A stretch of 64,000 nucleotides of DNA from Bactrocera neohumeralis (GCF_024586455.1 NC_065923.1:1426001-1490000); one strand, 5' to 3'; positions 11,721-26,700 are shown, numbered from the stretch's first letter. The notes: a model not told the origin generated them from the sequence alone. Program-made: numbers and translations.

Positions 11721-14700
11721 CTGAAATGTTTTTTATTAGGTTTTAAACAAATTTCGGGTCTTAAAGAAATTATTCGTTTACCTGGTATCATCATGGTTGG
11801 ATACATGCCAGCTACGGGCGCCATTGCAGGCCGCAACTCGGTCGAGGGCGATCGGCGACTGTTCGGTAGGGCAACTGAGGGCTGAAAGTAGGATAAAAAT
11901 AGTGATATAGTGAGGAGTTTCCATGAAATAACTTCGTTTTCAACGCTTCGGTTGTATGACAGTTAATACCTAAAACTCTACGTGAACTAGCAAATAAAGG
12001 TAGGCAGACTGACAGAGGGACTTTCAAAATAGGAGATTTGCTATTCGAGACGGACGAGGGCACTCAGAGCAACACTATCTCCAGTGGAGTACCGCAAGGC
12101 TTGGTTTTAGGCCCGCTGCTATGAAACCTGATCTACGACGGGGTTTTAAGAATACCGCAACCAAAAAATGTGAAAACAATCGCATATGCGGATGACCTCA
12201 TAGTGGTAGCTGTAGCTAAACATCTGGATGACCTCCGGATCAAAGTGGTTTGTGCCGATGGTTTGCTACCATGAGTCTAGAGCTGGCTGAGTAGAAAACA
12301 GTAGTCCTGCTCATAAGCTCCAGGAAAATTAAGCAGAAAATATCGCTGACCATAGGAGAATGTGAGATTACTTCACGTAAAGCAAATAAAATATATAATG
12401 CGTTATCTAGAATGATGTCAAATAAAGGCTAGATGCGTTCCAGCCGACGATGTTTAATAGCTAAGGTAATAAGTTCAGTTATCCTGTATGCGGCTCCAGT
12501 ATGGATACAGGCGCTAGAAATAAAATCATATGCTAGACTAATTAACACAGTGCATAGGCTTTCAGCAATACGCGTGATAAGTACTTTCCGAACTATTCAG
12601 AGACGTCTACCACAGCAAAAAGAGAGGAGAGAATTAAAAGCATTGCCATGTGGCAGCAAAGGTGGCAGACTGCAAAGGACGGTGGACCTACCGACTGATT
12701 TCGGACATACATTCGTGGATAGGTAGACAACATGGGCACCTGGATTTCCACCTTACCCAAATACTCAGTGGACATGGTTGTTCCAGAAGCTACCTATTCA
12801 AATGTCGTCATGACACTTGTCCATACTGTTCGACGTGTACAGAGTGTATAGAAGACTCTGAACACGTGATCTTTTATTACCCTCGGTTTTCAGGTATAAG
12901 GGAAAAGCTGAAAACCACCCTTGGAGGTAGTATCGCGGTGGAAAATTTTACAGCACTTTTGTGCGAGTCCTCTGTAAAGTGGAAAGCTGTCAGCGGAGCG
13001 GCAAACCTAATTATGACAAGATTGAGACATTTAGAAAAGATTACGCGTCAGTCAGTCCGTACAATAGAGGAGACTTAAATGTCTTCTTCTCTCCCATGAA
13101 GTAATACTTTGTCCAGTGGTTCCGTGGGAGAGACATGGGATGGGAGTAGCTTAGGTTTAGTGGATTATAGTCCCGCACTCCGGCTTTCGATGCTTCCTCC
13201 TACTATAAAAAAAAGACTGACAGACGGACATGCTTAATATTCAGCTTGTCACTCTGATGTTTTTTACGTGGTATTTAAGACATTTAAATGAGGTTCAAAG
13301 TAATATAACCTTTCCATACACACAACTAAGCTGGTCATTTAAAATATATCCTAACCTTATGAACATATAAATTGGCTGTCTCCTCGTAAACTACTAACTA
13401 ACGGATGCACAGAATTGGCACCGTATGTATGTCTCCGTATTAACTTACATGCGCATAATAGGTTTGACCGTATTTGATGTAGACACCCGATGCACCCGGT
13501 TGATAAGCGCTCAATAGCGGCTGGTGATGCGCGACAGTCGCCGCCACGGCGGCAGCAGCCGCATTCGCCACCTCCGCCGCTGCAGCACCACCTAACACCG
13601 CGGCTGTCGTGGCTTGTTGAGTGCCCGCGAGACCGGCTGCCGTGCCGCCAGCAGCAGCGGCGGCCGCCACCATACCGCCGTGTTGCAGTTGTGGTGGAAT
13701 GTGTGCGCCACGCGCTGGTGTAATGTACAATGGTGTGCCGGTTGCGGTTGCAACTGTCTGATGATCACCACCACCGACCATACCGCTGTTGGCTATGCCG
13801 ATGCCAGTGTTTATGTAGCCGCTCGCTGCTGTGGCGGCATAGCAATTGGGTGTGTTGGCCCCACCACCGCCACTCGAACCGACTATACTATTCGGCGATG
13901 TATTGTTGCTATTGTCGTTGCTGCTGGAGTTGCCAGTGCCTGGCGAGTTACGTTGTGAAGCGCTGCGCCTGTATTCATAGGACATACCACCACCGCTACC
14001 TTTCTGACGGAACGTGGCTGCGCCTGCATTCAAGCGTATTGGTGGCTTGGCATCAGATGGCGAGTTACTGTGGTGTACGTGGTAGCCGCTGTTGTTGTTG
14101 CTGTTTACGGCAGACATGCTTGGTCCGCTGCCGTAACTGGGTGGACCGCTGAGCAATGGCGTTTGTGGCTTATCGCCGCCGCCACCCCGCTTATTCATGC
14201 CATGCGGACGTGAGCCTTGGTAGCCGCTATTTGGTGAGGCACGCGTATCGTTATTGCCGCCCAGTAGAGGCGGTTTGCCATTGGCGGTGCCATTGTAGGA
14301 CGTTGAGTTCTGGCGACTCAATGAATTGCTTGGATACGCTGGCGGTTTTTTGCTGCCACTCATATTTGAATTGTTGTTGCGCTTTTCGTGTTGCACATAT
14401 GAGTGGCCATGTGGACTGCTCATAAGCGTTGTACCACCATCTGCTCCACCGCTGACCGTGTAGTACTGCGGTGTGGAACTGCCACTGTAGCCACCGTTGT
14501 TGTTACCGCCATTTGAGTTCATAATGGGCGGTGTGGAGAAGAGTGGCGGATTGCGCTGTGCAGTTTGAGTAGGTACAGAATGTGGAGTGCTAGGCGCGGA
14601 CTGTGAAGCGCTACCGCCGCCACTGTAGGCGGGCGTCACGTTGTTTGAACTGTTTGCACCGGTTGGTGTTGGGTGCGAGATGGCCGTCAGTGTGCTGGGG

Positions 14701-17700
14701 TCGACAATCGGTATGGCAGCTGGTCCAGGCGTGTGTACGGTGGAGCTGCCGTGCGTGGGATGTGCGGCAGCTGTAATGGGCGGGTGATGAGCATAGAATG
14801 GGGTGATCACAGCATTTGTTTGTTGTGCATGAGCTGCTGCGCCAGCCATGCTAGCTGCAGCTATTTGTGGCGCAGCCGTTGGCGGAACGCCAGGTGCGTG
14901 TACTGATGGTGTGCCGGCCGCAACACCTGCAGCGGCAGCGGCGGCGGCAGCAGCAGTGGCAGGCGCATAGGGAAAGATATTCGCATGCAATAGGGCCGCA
15001 TGTTGGGGCAGCGTATACATGGCTGTGGCTGGAGCCGCTCCATTGCCAACGTTGAGATCGGTTGTTGTATTCACTGCTGCTGCTGCTGCTGCTGCCGCTG
15101 CGGCTGCTGCACTACCTGGTGCCGGCGCCAGCGTGAGTGTGGGCATTGCGTGTCCCAATTGATATGTGGTAGTTGCACTGCCGTTGCTTGGAATGGCGGC
15201 CGTTACCAGCTGATGACCGCTGCTCTGATGATTGGTGTAATGTGAAGATGTCGGCCGCTTTACACGCCCCGTACCGAAATACGTTGTACCGCTGTGTGTT
15301 TGATAGCTGTTCGTAGCCGCCGTGGTGTTAACAACGTGATGGCCACTAACACCAACATTGCTACCGCCACTGCCTAAAGCTCCAACGGTGGCGTTCGACG
15401 ACGGTCCAGCCGCCGCCGTGGCTGCTACAAGGCCATTCGCGATGTTGATACCGCTAGTAATGTGTGGTCCTGCCACGGGTTGGGCGGTTGCAGTTGTAGG
15501 TGGTTGTGACTGTGGTGGTGCTGGTAGGAGTGGCGTTGCTGCGACAGCGTTCGTGAGCGCTTGCTGTGGCACGTAGTATGTCATCGGTTGACCCCAGTAG
15601 CCTGGAAGTAAATTTATAAATAAGTATTTTCTGATATTACGAAAAAGCTTTTGCTTATATTTCGTATAAAAATTAACAGCTTTGCTTTGCATGTACTGTT
15701 AGTTTTATATTCACATAACCCCTTCTATTCGACTCCATCTTCATCAATATTTATCAACACTTACTATTATAGGCATATGGATGTCCGATTGGATAGGTGG
15801 TCATCGGTATCTGTTGCAGTTGACCATTCGCTGGTGCTGCTGCAGCGACTGTAGCTGCGCCCGTTACAAATTGATCACTCGAATAAATCAATTGACTCGG
15901 ATAGATGGGCGTACCATTGGCCGTGGCGAATTGTGCGGTTGGATAAGCGGCTGCGACGGGTACCATTGTAGCTGTACTGCCTGCTGCCGCTGCAGCCGGA
16001 TATATGGCCTGTGCTCCAGCTGGTATGAGACCGGTGGCATCGGTGCGCGGTTGATTCGGATCAAATACAGGCATAAAATAGCTCTGCACTTCGCCCTCCT
16101 GTAAAACAGACAACGAATTGAATTGACATTTCAACTGTTTCTGTGGGGCGTGGCTTACAACTGGCGGTGGATAGGCATAGACCATGCCTTGTGGAATGGC
16201 ATAAACGCTACCATCAGGCTGTGGAGTTTTAAATCAACGTAAATATAATCAGTTTTAAAGTTACAGTTAAACTAGAAAATTCGCGCTTACCCCTTGCTGA
16301 TATGTCGTGGTGCAGTACGGCGTACCACTCGGTGTGGTGGTGGTGTGAAAGACTGTAGAACCATCGGGTGCCTGGTAGCTTTGCGTGTATGTCCACGTTG
16401 TGGGCTTGGATTCTTCGGAAGCGCGATTTTTTGCTTGCGTCGACTCGCTGGTACTGAAGGGTGTTGAGCGCGCCGATTGTGGCGTCTCGCGTTGCACCTG
16501 CACATTGACACTACTTGTTGGCGTTTGACTGGGTGGTGGTGGTTGTGCTGGTGGCTGTGTTACCGTTGTCGGCTGCTGTTCACGAACACTTGGCGCATCC
16601 AAAGTTGTTGCATTCTGTGGTGTGGAGATAAAGTAACATATTTTATGGGCAATTTTAGCAATATATTGCATTGGCCTACCTCACGCTTCGGCAGCTCATC
16701 CTTTTCCGCTGGTATATTCGGACTGGTGGCTTGATTTTTGAACTTTTGTACCTCGATTCGGTCATAACTTTTGGTGGAAGTTGTGGTGGTGATGCTCAAA
16801 CAACCCGTGGCCGAGTTGTTGTCGCATTCATCAGCACCCGATTGCGTGGATGCTTCTGAAAAGTACGGAAAACATTTAATTTTTTTTTCAACGCATCATC
16901 AACACGCTTACCTTCGGTGGCGTTGATCGCCATATCCAAGTCAATGCCGTCGCAGTTGACGTCGCCGCACATGGATACCGTTTGTGTGGAGGATTCAGCC
17001 ACAGACTCTGCCAGCGGTACGGTGGCGGCGTTTTCATTGCAGGCGACGCTCTTGCAATGCGTCTGCGTTTGGGGTGTTGGCGTAGCTGCTGGCGATTCTG
17101 CTGGCGAAGGCGTGGACATTTGTTGTGTGCTTTTATTCTTCTTTGTGGTGCTATCCTGCACTTGTTGATGTTGTTGTTGTGACAACTGTTGTGGCGATTG
17201 TTGTTGTGCATAATTGGCGGTGTTGTTGCCCTGATTTGGATGGTATGTGCCCTGTTGGTTGGGTGGCAGATTGGACGGGTCAAAGTGATAAATTGAACTA
17301 AAAAAGAATATTAAATATAGGTTAGGTACGGTTAAAGAGGTTATGTACATACTTGTAAAAAGCGTAAGAAGCAGTGTAAATGTTTTTGAAAACTTATATT
17401 TTAACAAGGAGAATTCTTTTATGAATTTATTGCATGGCTTAGATTTAGATTCCATTTTTGTTACTATTGCACACACATATAAACAAATACATATATATTG
17501 ACAAAGACGAGAAGTTGTAGCGGTGCTTGCGAGGCAACTAACACAAATAAATACAGTTATGAATACAAATATGACATAAAATTAAAATGTATTTGCATTC
17601 AGAGAATTTAATTACACAATTCTTTAGCTTTATTTCTATAAAATATATATTTATTACATTTTTCTTGTGAACAAAAGTTAAGCTGTAAAATACATTTTAA

Positions 17701-20700
17701 TTTTTTTCTCAATAGGAATGTGTGTGCTTGTTCGATGATGCCTCCAATTTTTGAAATCTTTTTTAAACATATACACAAGAAACTGCCTTATATAAGCCAA
17801 ATATTTACAAAAAATGCTTTAAAACTTAATTAATATAGTTTAATGTAAGTAAAATATTTTTTATTTTATAAATTTGCATTATTATTTATAACAATTAAAT
17901 TAACAAAAAAAAATATGCTGCAGTCTGTCTGAAGCGTTGCCGAGTGCTTGCACAGTTAGGATGGTTTTGATGCGTTGGTGTTGACTCTGAGATTAATTTT
18001 TGATTACTGTTATTATTGGCAGATAATTTACGAAAACAATTTCAGCATATCAAGTGTAGCTAAGAGTTTATGCAAATTAATTTCGGCAGAGCAGAAATGA
18101 GTTTTAATATAGAGTTTGCAAAATGTTTGGAAGCGGTGTGGCATGTGTGGATGATAAGCTTCATAGGCCATGAAAAAAGTAAATAAAAATTCACAACACG
18201 AATACAGAGTAGTCTCGAAATTCACAAAGAGCACAAAGTTCGTCCATCAATCAGACGTAAATCAAACAATAACACTGTGTAGCTATCGGCTAGGTATTGG
18301 ACCAAACCATTTCTTCGAGAGATTCAATCATAAGTTAACAGAAAATTTCTTTGTTTTTCGAAGTTATTCTCCAAAGTATTTGATCTCGAAGTAATATATG
18401 GGTTCACTTTTCTATCACTTCTTATTTCAATGAGATCTGGATATTCGAAAATATAAAACTTTATATTTCGAAATTACTTTTTTCTTTATTACTCACTCAC
18501 TTTCTCGAAAAACTGGTTTGGCGCGATACCCAGAAAATGTCGTTTTGCAGTGTAGTGTTATACTGAATAAACACAACGACAAAATCTGAGAAAACACTTT
18601 GATCAATGAATACGAATGAATGTGATTTTCAAAAAAGTGTCAGGTCAAGAAATACCATTTCAGCAAAATATCTTATTTGCAGAATATCAGTTACTTATTT
18701 TATATATACATATTGTGATCAAATTGAAAGGTATACATACTTCGCGTGTTTTTCGAATCGGTAAATTTTTTTTCCTGTAAGCTGGTAGTACTGTAAGTGA
18801 CATCTGTGCTAAATTTCGTCAAAATATTTATTAGCATTTGTGATACGCGTCGTTTTGTGAGGCTCTAAAAGTGAATTCTTCGATTTTTACTGAAATCTCT
18901 GAATTATTGAACCAAAAAGTGCGTTAATGCACCATCTCATACTGCGTTTGTTATTCGTGATCATTTCACCACATTTTCAACTAATATCGTGTCGCAACCA
19001 CCGCATTCGCCTAATTTACCTCTGTGTAAATTCTGGCTTTTCAGCAAATTCACATGACCACTCCGAGGACACCGTTTTGACTCAACTGAGGATATAAAAG
19101 CTGAATCGAAGAAGGTTCTGATGGCCATCATGACGAAGGATTTTTCCAAGTGCTATGATGACTGGAAAATTCGTTGGCATAAGTGTATTGCAGCGGGAGG
19201 GGATTACTTTGAAGGAGATGAAATGGACAAAATTCACGACTCAATTTGATCACAGAGTATAAGTATATGAAAACAGTTTGTTTATTGCCCTAGGCAAAGT
19301 CGAAAGTCGAAAACACAAAGAACGAGTTTATAGAAAAATTTTTCCAAAGTTACTTAAAAATATTTGTTGTTTTAGCAACCGAAATTAAACTCGACTATTA
19401 TAAGTTTGGGTTATTTTATCTTATTATGTAGTTATTTATTATTCCCTTTTCACGCTTCTTTCATTAGATACAGTCAAACGCTTGCTTATTCCACATAAAA
19501 CTCATAACGTTCTTATATGGACCTATCCCTTTTTCGATATGTTGAAAATTAGAAAGATGTGCATATGTTTATTTACACAATGAGTATGAATTGCCTTAAT
19601 TTAGAGCTTTGAAAAATTCCGTTATAAATGTAGCGTGCGCATAAGCTGAGAACATTTTGCAAACTTTACATATTCAACAGAAAGCTGACGCACAATCACA
19701 GAAGATTTGAAATGCTTTCTTCTTTATTCTTTCTTTAATTGACTTTCGAGTTCGAAATTGAGAGTGTAACACCAAATTAGAATATTATTTTTAACAGAAA
19801 ATTTGAAAATGAAAACTCGCTGGCTACATTTTCACCCATATTTACCATATGATCAAATTTGACACGGATAAAAAAAAAAAAAATTAAGTATAATAATACA
19901 AATCTTTATTGTCGTTTTGGCTGGACGATGACTTTCGTTTCGTATTTGGCCAAAAAGTCGGCCGTAACCATGCTAGAATGTGACGGCGCGCTTTATAGTG
20001 GTGAAAAATTTAGTATAGTAATGAGTTTAGTACTTAATACCCAAACACTGTGTTGGTTGAAGCTGATCGCCTTCAAAATGAGCTTATTTTGAGCTAGCAA
20101 AAGCCTTGCTTAATTCAATTTCAGATACACTTCTTAAAAGCTGTTGGACATTTTCTACGTCATATTCATAAATACACGTCTTATCACCAGGAATGATTTT
20201 TACTGCGAACTCCATGATTTTCAAGCACTATTTCTTTAATATTTTCAAAGTATCGCCATTAAATTAAAAAAACTGGATGTCGCAAATTTAGTGTGTTGGC
20301 TGACTACGACATTTCGTATGATTCCAATGGCCAAATGTACATACATACATATTTTTGATTATTCAAGATAGACAACAAACATAACATAACCTAAAATTCA
20401 TTAAATTTTTTCATGTGATTTAAAAAAGATAACAAATATATTGATTTCTTTAAGTAAATTAAGAGAGTCCAATTAAAGACTCTTTTGCTCTAACTAAAAG
20501 CACAATGTAAACAGGGATGTAGCTAGCGGTACATATACAAGCTGGTGCAATTCGGCACTCAACTATGAGTTTATTTTCGACTGTGATTGTGCGCCCGCGA
20601 ACATTCCTTCTTGCACAGGAAGGTTAATAATTAAAAAAAAGAATTAAAAACTTCAAATCTTGTTTTGCTTTGTAAATTACCCGTCTTGGTTAACAAAAGG

Positions 20701-23700
20701 TTGCAATGTTTGCGGATTGATTAGCACGCTGCCCTTGGGCACACTTGAAATGTCGGTGACGGCCCACACCAGACCGCGCCTGGGTAGCGGCATGCCGTCC
20801 TCCAGGGATGGCGTCGGCGTTGGCGCCAACGCAGCGTCAGCGCAATGCGCCGGCATAACGCCAGCACTGCACAATAGCGTCGGCTGCAGATGCAGGTGTG
20901 GCGGCATATGGTGAACTGGTGATTGCAGATGACACACGGTCATTCTGTCCGTTGTCAATATGTACGGCTCCGTCGCGGCTTGATCCTCACTACAATAACC
21001 ATTTGGTGAAGGTGTTACCGAATCGGAATACAACGATTGTGTTTGAGTTTTATAACTAAGTTTGTTGTTGTGGCAGTTGTTGGTATAGTTGCAATATATC
21101 ATATAATATAATACAATAATAATAGTGGTAATAATAATAATCATATAATAATAATTTCAGTACTATAAAGTATGGAGCTCAGAAGCTTTTCAATTTGAGC
21201 TTTTACTATTAGCGAAACTTTAACTCCATACGGCGCGTGTATTAAACTTACCCGCTGCTGGATGGTGACAAACGCCATGGCGTGTTTGTGCTGCCAGCCG
21301 AATCCTGCTTCGAGAAACAACGGGCGCCACCGCCGCCATTTTTGGCCGAGTTCGCCGAGTCACCGCGCATCATGGGTGGGCCACCACCTTGTGTCGAGCC
21401 ACCACCGTAATTATTGTAATTGTGTGATTTGGGAACTGCGCCGCCACCGGAACGACCATCACGTGATTCGTTTGACTGCCAAGAAATCAAAGAAATGTTA
21501 GTTGAAAGTAATGCCTTGGTCGAAATGTTGCTTTATTTTACATTTTGCATCTTCATCATTTTGCCATTGGGGCGTGGACGATGTTGTTGCTGCTGCTGCT
21601 GCTGTTGTTGTTCCACTGACTGCGTCCAGCTGACATTCATGTAGCCATCGTCCATGCCGTCGCCGTTGTCATTTTGGCTGCGATTGAAAATACGACTGCG
21701 CGCGCGCTCATAATCCTCCTCGCGCTCTTCGAAGCTCTTGGCTTTGCGGTCAAGCATGCTGCCGCGATCCGGACACAAGTAGCTACTCTGACGCGCCTCA
21801 TCGAAACTGTGCGTATCGCGCTTCAGTATTGACTTGCGTGAGTCGTCGCGATGATCGCGCACCAGCGACTTGAAGCGTATCTGCAAGTGAGTGGAATTAA
21901 TGAGAATAACGGAATATAACGGTATTGTTTGCTAGACTTACCTCTGGTATGCGCGTGTTCTTCGTAGCTGCCACAATAACGCACTGTTGCGTTTCGGTGT
22001 CGACATTGTGTTCCATGCCGAAGAAGGCCGCTGTGCGATGTATCAACATGCGATTGTATGATGAAGCCGGTGGGAAGCGCAACTCACCGCGACTGTGTAG
22101 AGAAATCAAAATTGCATTTAAATGTATAAGAAGTGATTTGGTTAACTCACCTTTTTTCCAACACGAATTCGGTTAGATCCTTTTCCACTTTCAGGAGGAA
22201 ATGCCGATCCTTTGGATGCTTATTGAGCGTCTCTTTGAAGAAACTGAACAAATCGGTGCCGCCATGATCTGTGAATTGCTCGCTCGAGTTCTCTGAGTTG
22301 TTGAAAACTAAAAATTATGAATAGATTAAATTGATTAAATACATTCCCATTACGCACCTCTTGATATGAATCCCGATGTATTGTTGCTAATCGAGTTGCC
22401 ACCGTCTACGCTGCCCGACGAGGAGCCACCAATATTCTTCAAACGCGGCTTATTGCCTTTCGAATTGGAATTGGTGCGGTGTTTCTTGCCGCCTCCTCCA
22501 CCGCTGCCACCGCCACCCTGTCGCTCATAATGTTGCTGTTGCTGTTGTTGCGCATCGTCATCGTGCATATTCGACATGCTGCTATTCTGGCTGTCATTGC
22601 GTGGGCAACGATTTTCCTTGTCGTAGGCGATCTGGTGATGCGACTGCTGTGGGCTGTCGTTGGCGTTCAGCTGATAGTTCATGCCGGAATTGTGTAGCGT
22701 TGCGCCAGCTCCGCCGCCACCACCGCTGCCACCGCCACGCGCCGCGCTCTCGCCAACGCTCAGCGCCTGATGCAGTGCGTTGCTTGCATTGTATTGCTGA
22801 TGTTTGTTGTTGCTATTGTTATTATTATTTGTGGCTGCACTCTTGGTTGAATCATAGTTGGTCGCGCCACCGCCACACCCACCGCCGCCGCCATTGCTGT
22901 TTGCAATTTTTCTTCCATTATTGTTGTTATATTCCAGTTTGTTGTTGCCATCGGTTACACCGTTGCTATTATTGCTATTGTTGTTGCTGTTGTTATTATT
23001 GCTGTTTCTTTGGCCAGCGCCTCCACCGCCGAGACCACCTTTAGTCGACTTCGGCGGTGTCAGTTTGGGGAACTCAGCTTCATTGCAGAGCGCAACGTTC
23101 GGTTGTTGTTGTTGCTGTTGCTGTTGCTGCTGCTGCTGACTATGCTGGCTGGTCACTATGACGGCAGGCGCTTCGATGATCGGTGAATTGCCACGCGCCA
23201 CATTTGATTGTGCATGCAATTTGTTGCTGTTGTTGTTGTTGTTATTATTATTGCTGCCATTGCTATTATTACAGTGTGCATTTTCATTGCCATCCATATG
23301 CTGTTGCTGCTGCGCTTGATGATGATGCTGCTGCTGGTAATTGTTAGAGGATTGACCGTTCGGTGACACCTGTCCGTGCTCGGCACGAGGTGTTGGAGTG
23401 CGCGGTGGCGATGTGGCCTCACGCATGGCGTGGCTGCGCGTCAAATGCTTACCCTTCATGTTACCCTGTAACAAGTAAAAAAAAATAGTTACAGTTAGGG
23501 TTAAATATAAATTTTTTTGAGGTTAGAGTCAGAAAAGGAACATTCAGAGAATTGGCAAATCTATTTTTAGGGTGGATATCTTAAATTTCAAAATCTGGAA
23601 ATAAATATGGCTCGTGCCCATTAAAAAAGCTTTAACACATTTAAGGCTCGGTAAAGCCTGCACCCTCGGTAGAAGCGGCTGTAAATGAAAAAATTGGTTG

Positions 23701-26700
23701 ACAATCATCATAAATTTAGTAAGTACTAATAATTAGCATCTGATCAAAATTGACCCGGTCTGGTTTATTTAGCCTAGGTTGGTGAATTGATCGTGGGAAG
23801 TTTGAACTTCATGGGAAAAAAATAATCAACGAGTTTGGTTAAAATTCCCAATGAAATCACGGAATTGCGGAAAATGCTACAGAAGTCTTTGGGAGTCTAA
23901 TTTATGGTGAACACAAGTACTTGAATGGCGCACAGCATTTAGTGCAGGTTGTGAAGTCTTCGAAAATTTGTCTTATGCAAATCGTTCATCCACTCACATC
24001 TGGTAATGACGATAACAGTTAAAGAAAAAATGCTAAAAATTGGTTTGATATCACAGAGATATTAGGGGATGTTAACATATCTTATGGATCAATGCATTCT
24101 GTTTAATGTTTTGGGTATGAAGCTGAAGATACTATATTCGTCGAACGCATTATTGCCGGTGACAAGACGTGGGTTTATGAATATAATGGCGAAACTGTTT
24201 ACCGAATGGCGTCAAAAAAAGAGCCAAAACCGAAAAAAACAAATTCGGTGAAGGCCATTCCATCCGAGGCTTATACAAGTTATAGAGAGCACCTTATGCT
24301 TGGATTGCGTCAGGTACTCATATTAAAATTGATAATAAAGATTTGCTAAAAGGCATGCAAATATGTGTCCGGGTCAAATTTGATCATCCTCGGTTATCCA
24401 ACTGAAAATAATCAAAATACTAAGGGTTTCTTCTGTCCATCTGATGAGAAAAAATCTTCAGTACCGAAGCATTACTGGACATACATATATATTTTTACCA
24501 ATGCCGAACTATCTCTCGCACTATCTCCCTACTGCCTAATGTTGGAAACCTTTGTAGCAAATCTCATATAAAATCGCGATAAAACCAGCTAAGGGCTCAT
24601 AAAAGTAATATTGTGGTAAGAAGATTTTAATTCAAGTGGTTCAAATATTTTTCGCTGGGGAGATGAGACACACGCACACACTCTAAGTTACAATATGACC
24701 TTGATAAAGCAAAGCACTAGCAAATTGAAAGCCAAATGACTCCACACAGCGAAAATCAAAAACAAGCTTCACGCGCTCCCGAAGGCCTTTTTATATTAAT
24801 TCGCAAAAAAAACAACAACCAAAATCATGCAGCGGGTTTTATTATGCATGGGTAGGAGGCCTGCGTGTAAATATATGTATATGTACATACACCAACCTAT
24901 AGATATGTATTGTATGTAGTAATAATTATGTGAGTTGCGGGTAGCAGCACATTAACCCATTTCCGTCCCAAGCCATGACTAGCCTGACCGTCTGCCCTTC
25001 TGGCTGCGACGACTACTCGCCAGGCGACCTGTTTACGCGTGGGCAGCACGGTGTTTTAATATGTGCAAATGTTTACGCGAAATTCCTGGAAATCTGTGGT
25101 GTCGTGCACTGGGACACATTTGCTTGCTGACGTCAAATGACTTTTGACATTATAAATGCCGCATTTCACCATTGTGCAGCAAAGCACGCACGCACATACA
25201 AATATATATGCAAATTTGCATATGTATTAGCAGTACAATTACATAGTTTGGTTGCTGATGTTTATATCGTTTAGTTACTCATGAGTATTAATAATATTTA
25301 GTGATGACATCATGAACCGCCATTAGTTGACTAAGCCAACCTTTTGAAATTAAACTTCGATTTTCGACCATTTTATGATAGTTTGCCATATCAAGTGAAA
25401 ACATTGGATTTTATAGGGAATTATGGGAATTAAAGTCAGCCGAGAATTTACTTTCGGTATGTGAACAAATAGGATAATTAAACTTAAATTTTGCCTACAC
25501 TTAGGCGCAAAGTCATCTTATATGCTTAAGCTCACATATTACTTTGAGCGGTTAAAATATCGAATCGAGTTGTCGAATATTTATGAAAACTATGTAAAAT
25601 TTATAAAATAAAACTGATTACATGGACGCAGAAGTCTTTTGGTTGACGAAATATCTCCCCACAAACTTATTTGTGCAGAGAGTTTTAGAATACTGTAAAA
25701 GTGTTTGGTATTTCTTTCAGCTCGTCACGGTCTCCGACTCTTTTCTAGGTGTTACAAACTGACGTTGAGCAATGCCAAAAGGTCTGTTAGGATCGGGAAG
25801 GACCTCTTCGAGTCGTTCGATACCTAACGAAGTTTCAGACAAGGGGACTCCCTATCATACGACTTCTTCAATCTGCGGCTGGAGAAAATAATTTAAGCTG
25901 CAGAATTTAATCGAGCAGGTACAATATTCAGTAGGAATGAATAACTGCTGTCGTTGCTGGCGATTCTGCTTTCTCCCGACTGGATAAGGACGGGTCCGGT
26001 AGTGAATGAGGGCAAGACGAAATATCTCCTGTCACCAACCAAACAGTCGTCACACTCGCGACTTGGCTCCTACGCCACTGTTGACAGGCATAACTTCGAA
26101 GTTGTACATAATTTCGTCTATCTTGGAACTAGTATTAACTCTACCAACTATAGTATATGTCAGCCTCGAAATCCAACGCAGAATAACTCTTGCCAACAGG
26201 TGCTCCTTCAGACTGAATAGGCAATTGAGAAGTAAAGTCTTCTCTCGACGAACAAAGACCAAACTCCAAGTGACTCATTATTCCCGTCCTGCTATATGGT
26301 GCACAGGCATGGATGATGACGACATCTGATGAGTCGACGTTACGAGGTCTACGCAAGATTTTTGGTCCTTTGAGTACAATCGGTAGTCCCCTGACTCAAT
26401 AGTCGTCCATAATGCTAGTTAATACAATTGGCGGTTTAACCAGTATTTCTCGGGATTTATAGTACATTGAATTATTTTCGTGAACTGCCTCGTTCAAGGT
26501 TAAAAAAACAAGAAAGAATATTACGGTGCTTTATTTGATCGATAGGGTGTCTAGACCAGTGTTTGACCAAAGACTTCTGAACTCCGTATGTTTGGCTAAT
26601 ATCTAAACTTTTGCTCAATTTAACTGCCGTACATTTCTTTAACGTTTTTCCTCGATTCCCTGGTCTTCAAAAAAAAAAAATCAGAATTCCTATTCTAATT

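Larger units (their letters stand above)
17298..20680 (-). other. enc: enc intron 7
   Basis: 3383 nt between the phase-matched exons 7 and 8. Holds two mariner relics (18714-19254 and 19848-20275). The remainder is AT-rich without an evident additional exon. Confidence 0.8.

Noticed and set aside
13490..15576. Many overlapping open frames on the plus strand, Cys/Arg/His-rich
   Set aside because: They mirror the repetitive, GC-rich enc exon 13 on the other strand, where splicing phases and family resemblance fix the real frame.
22479..23139. Plus-strand frames with Leu and Cys runs
   Set aside because: Antisense of polyQ/polyN codons in enc exon 2.
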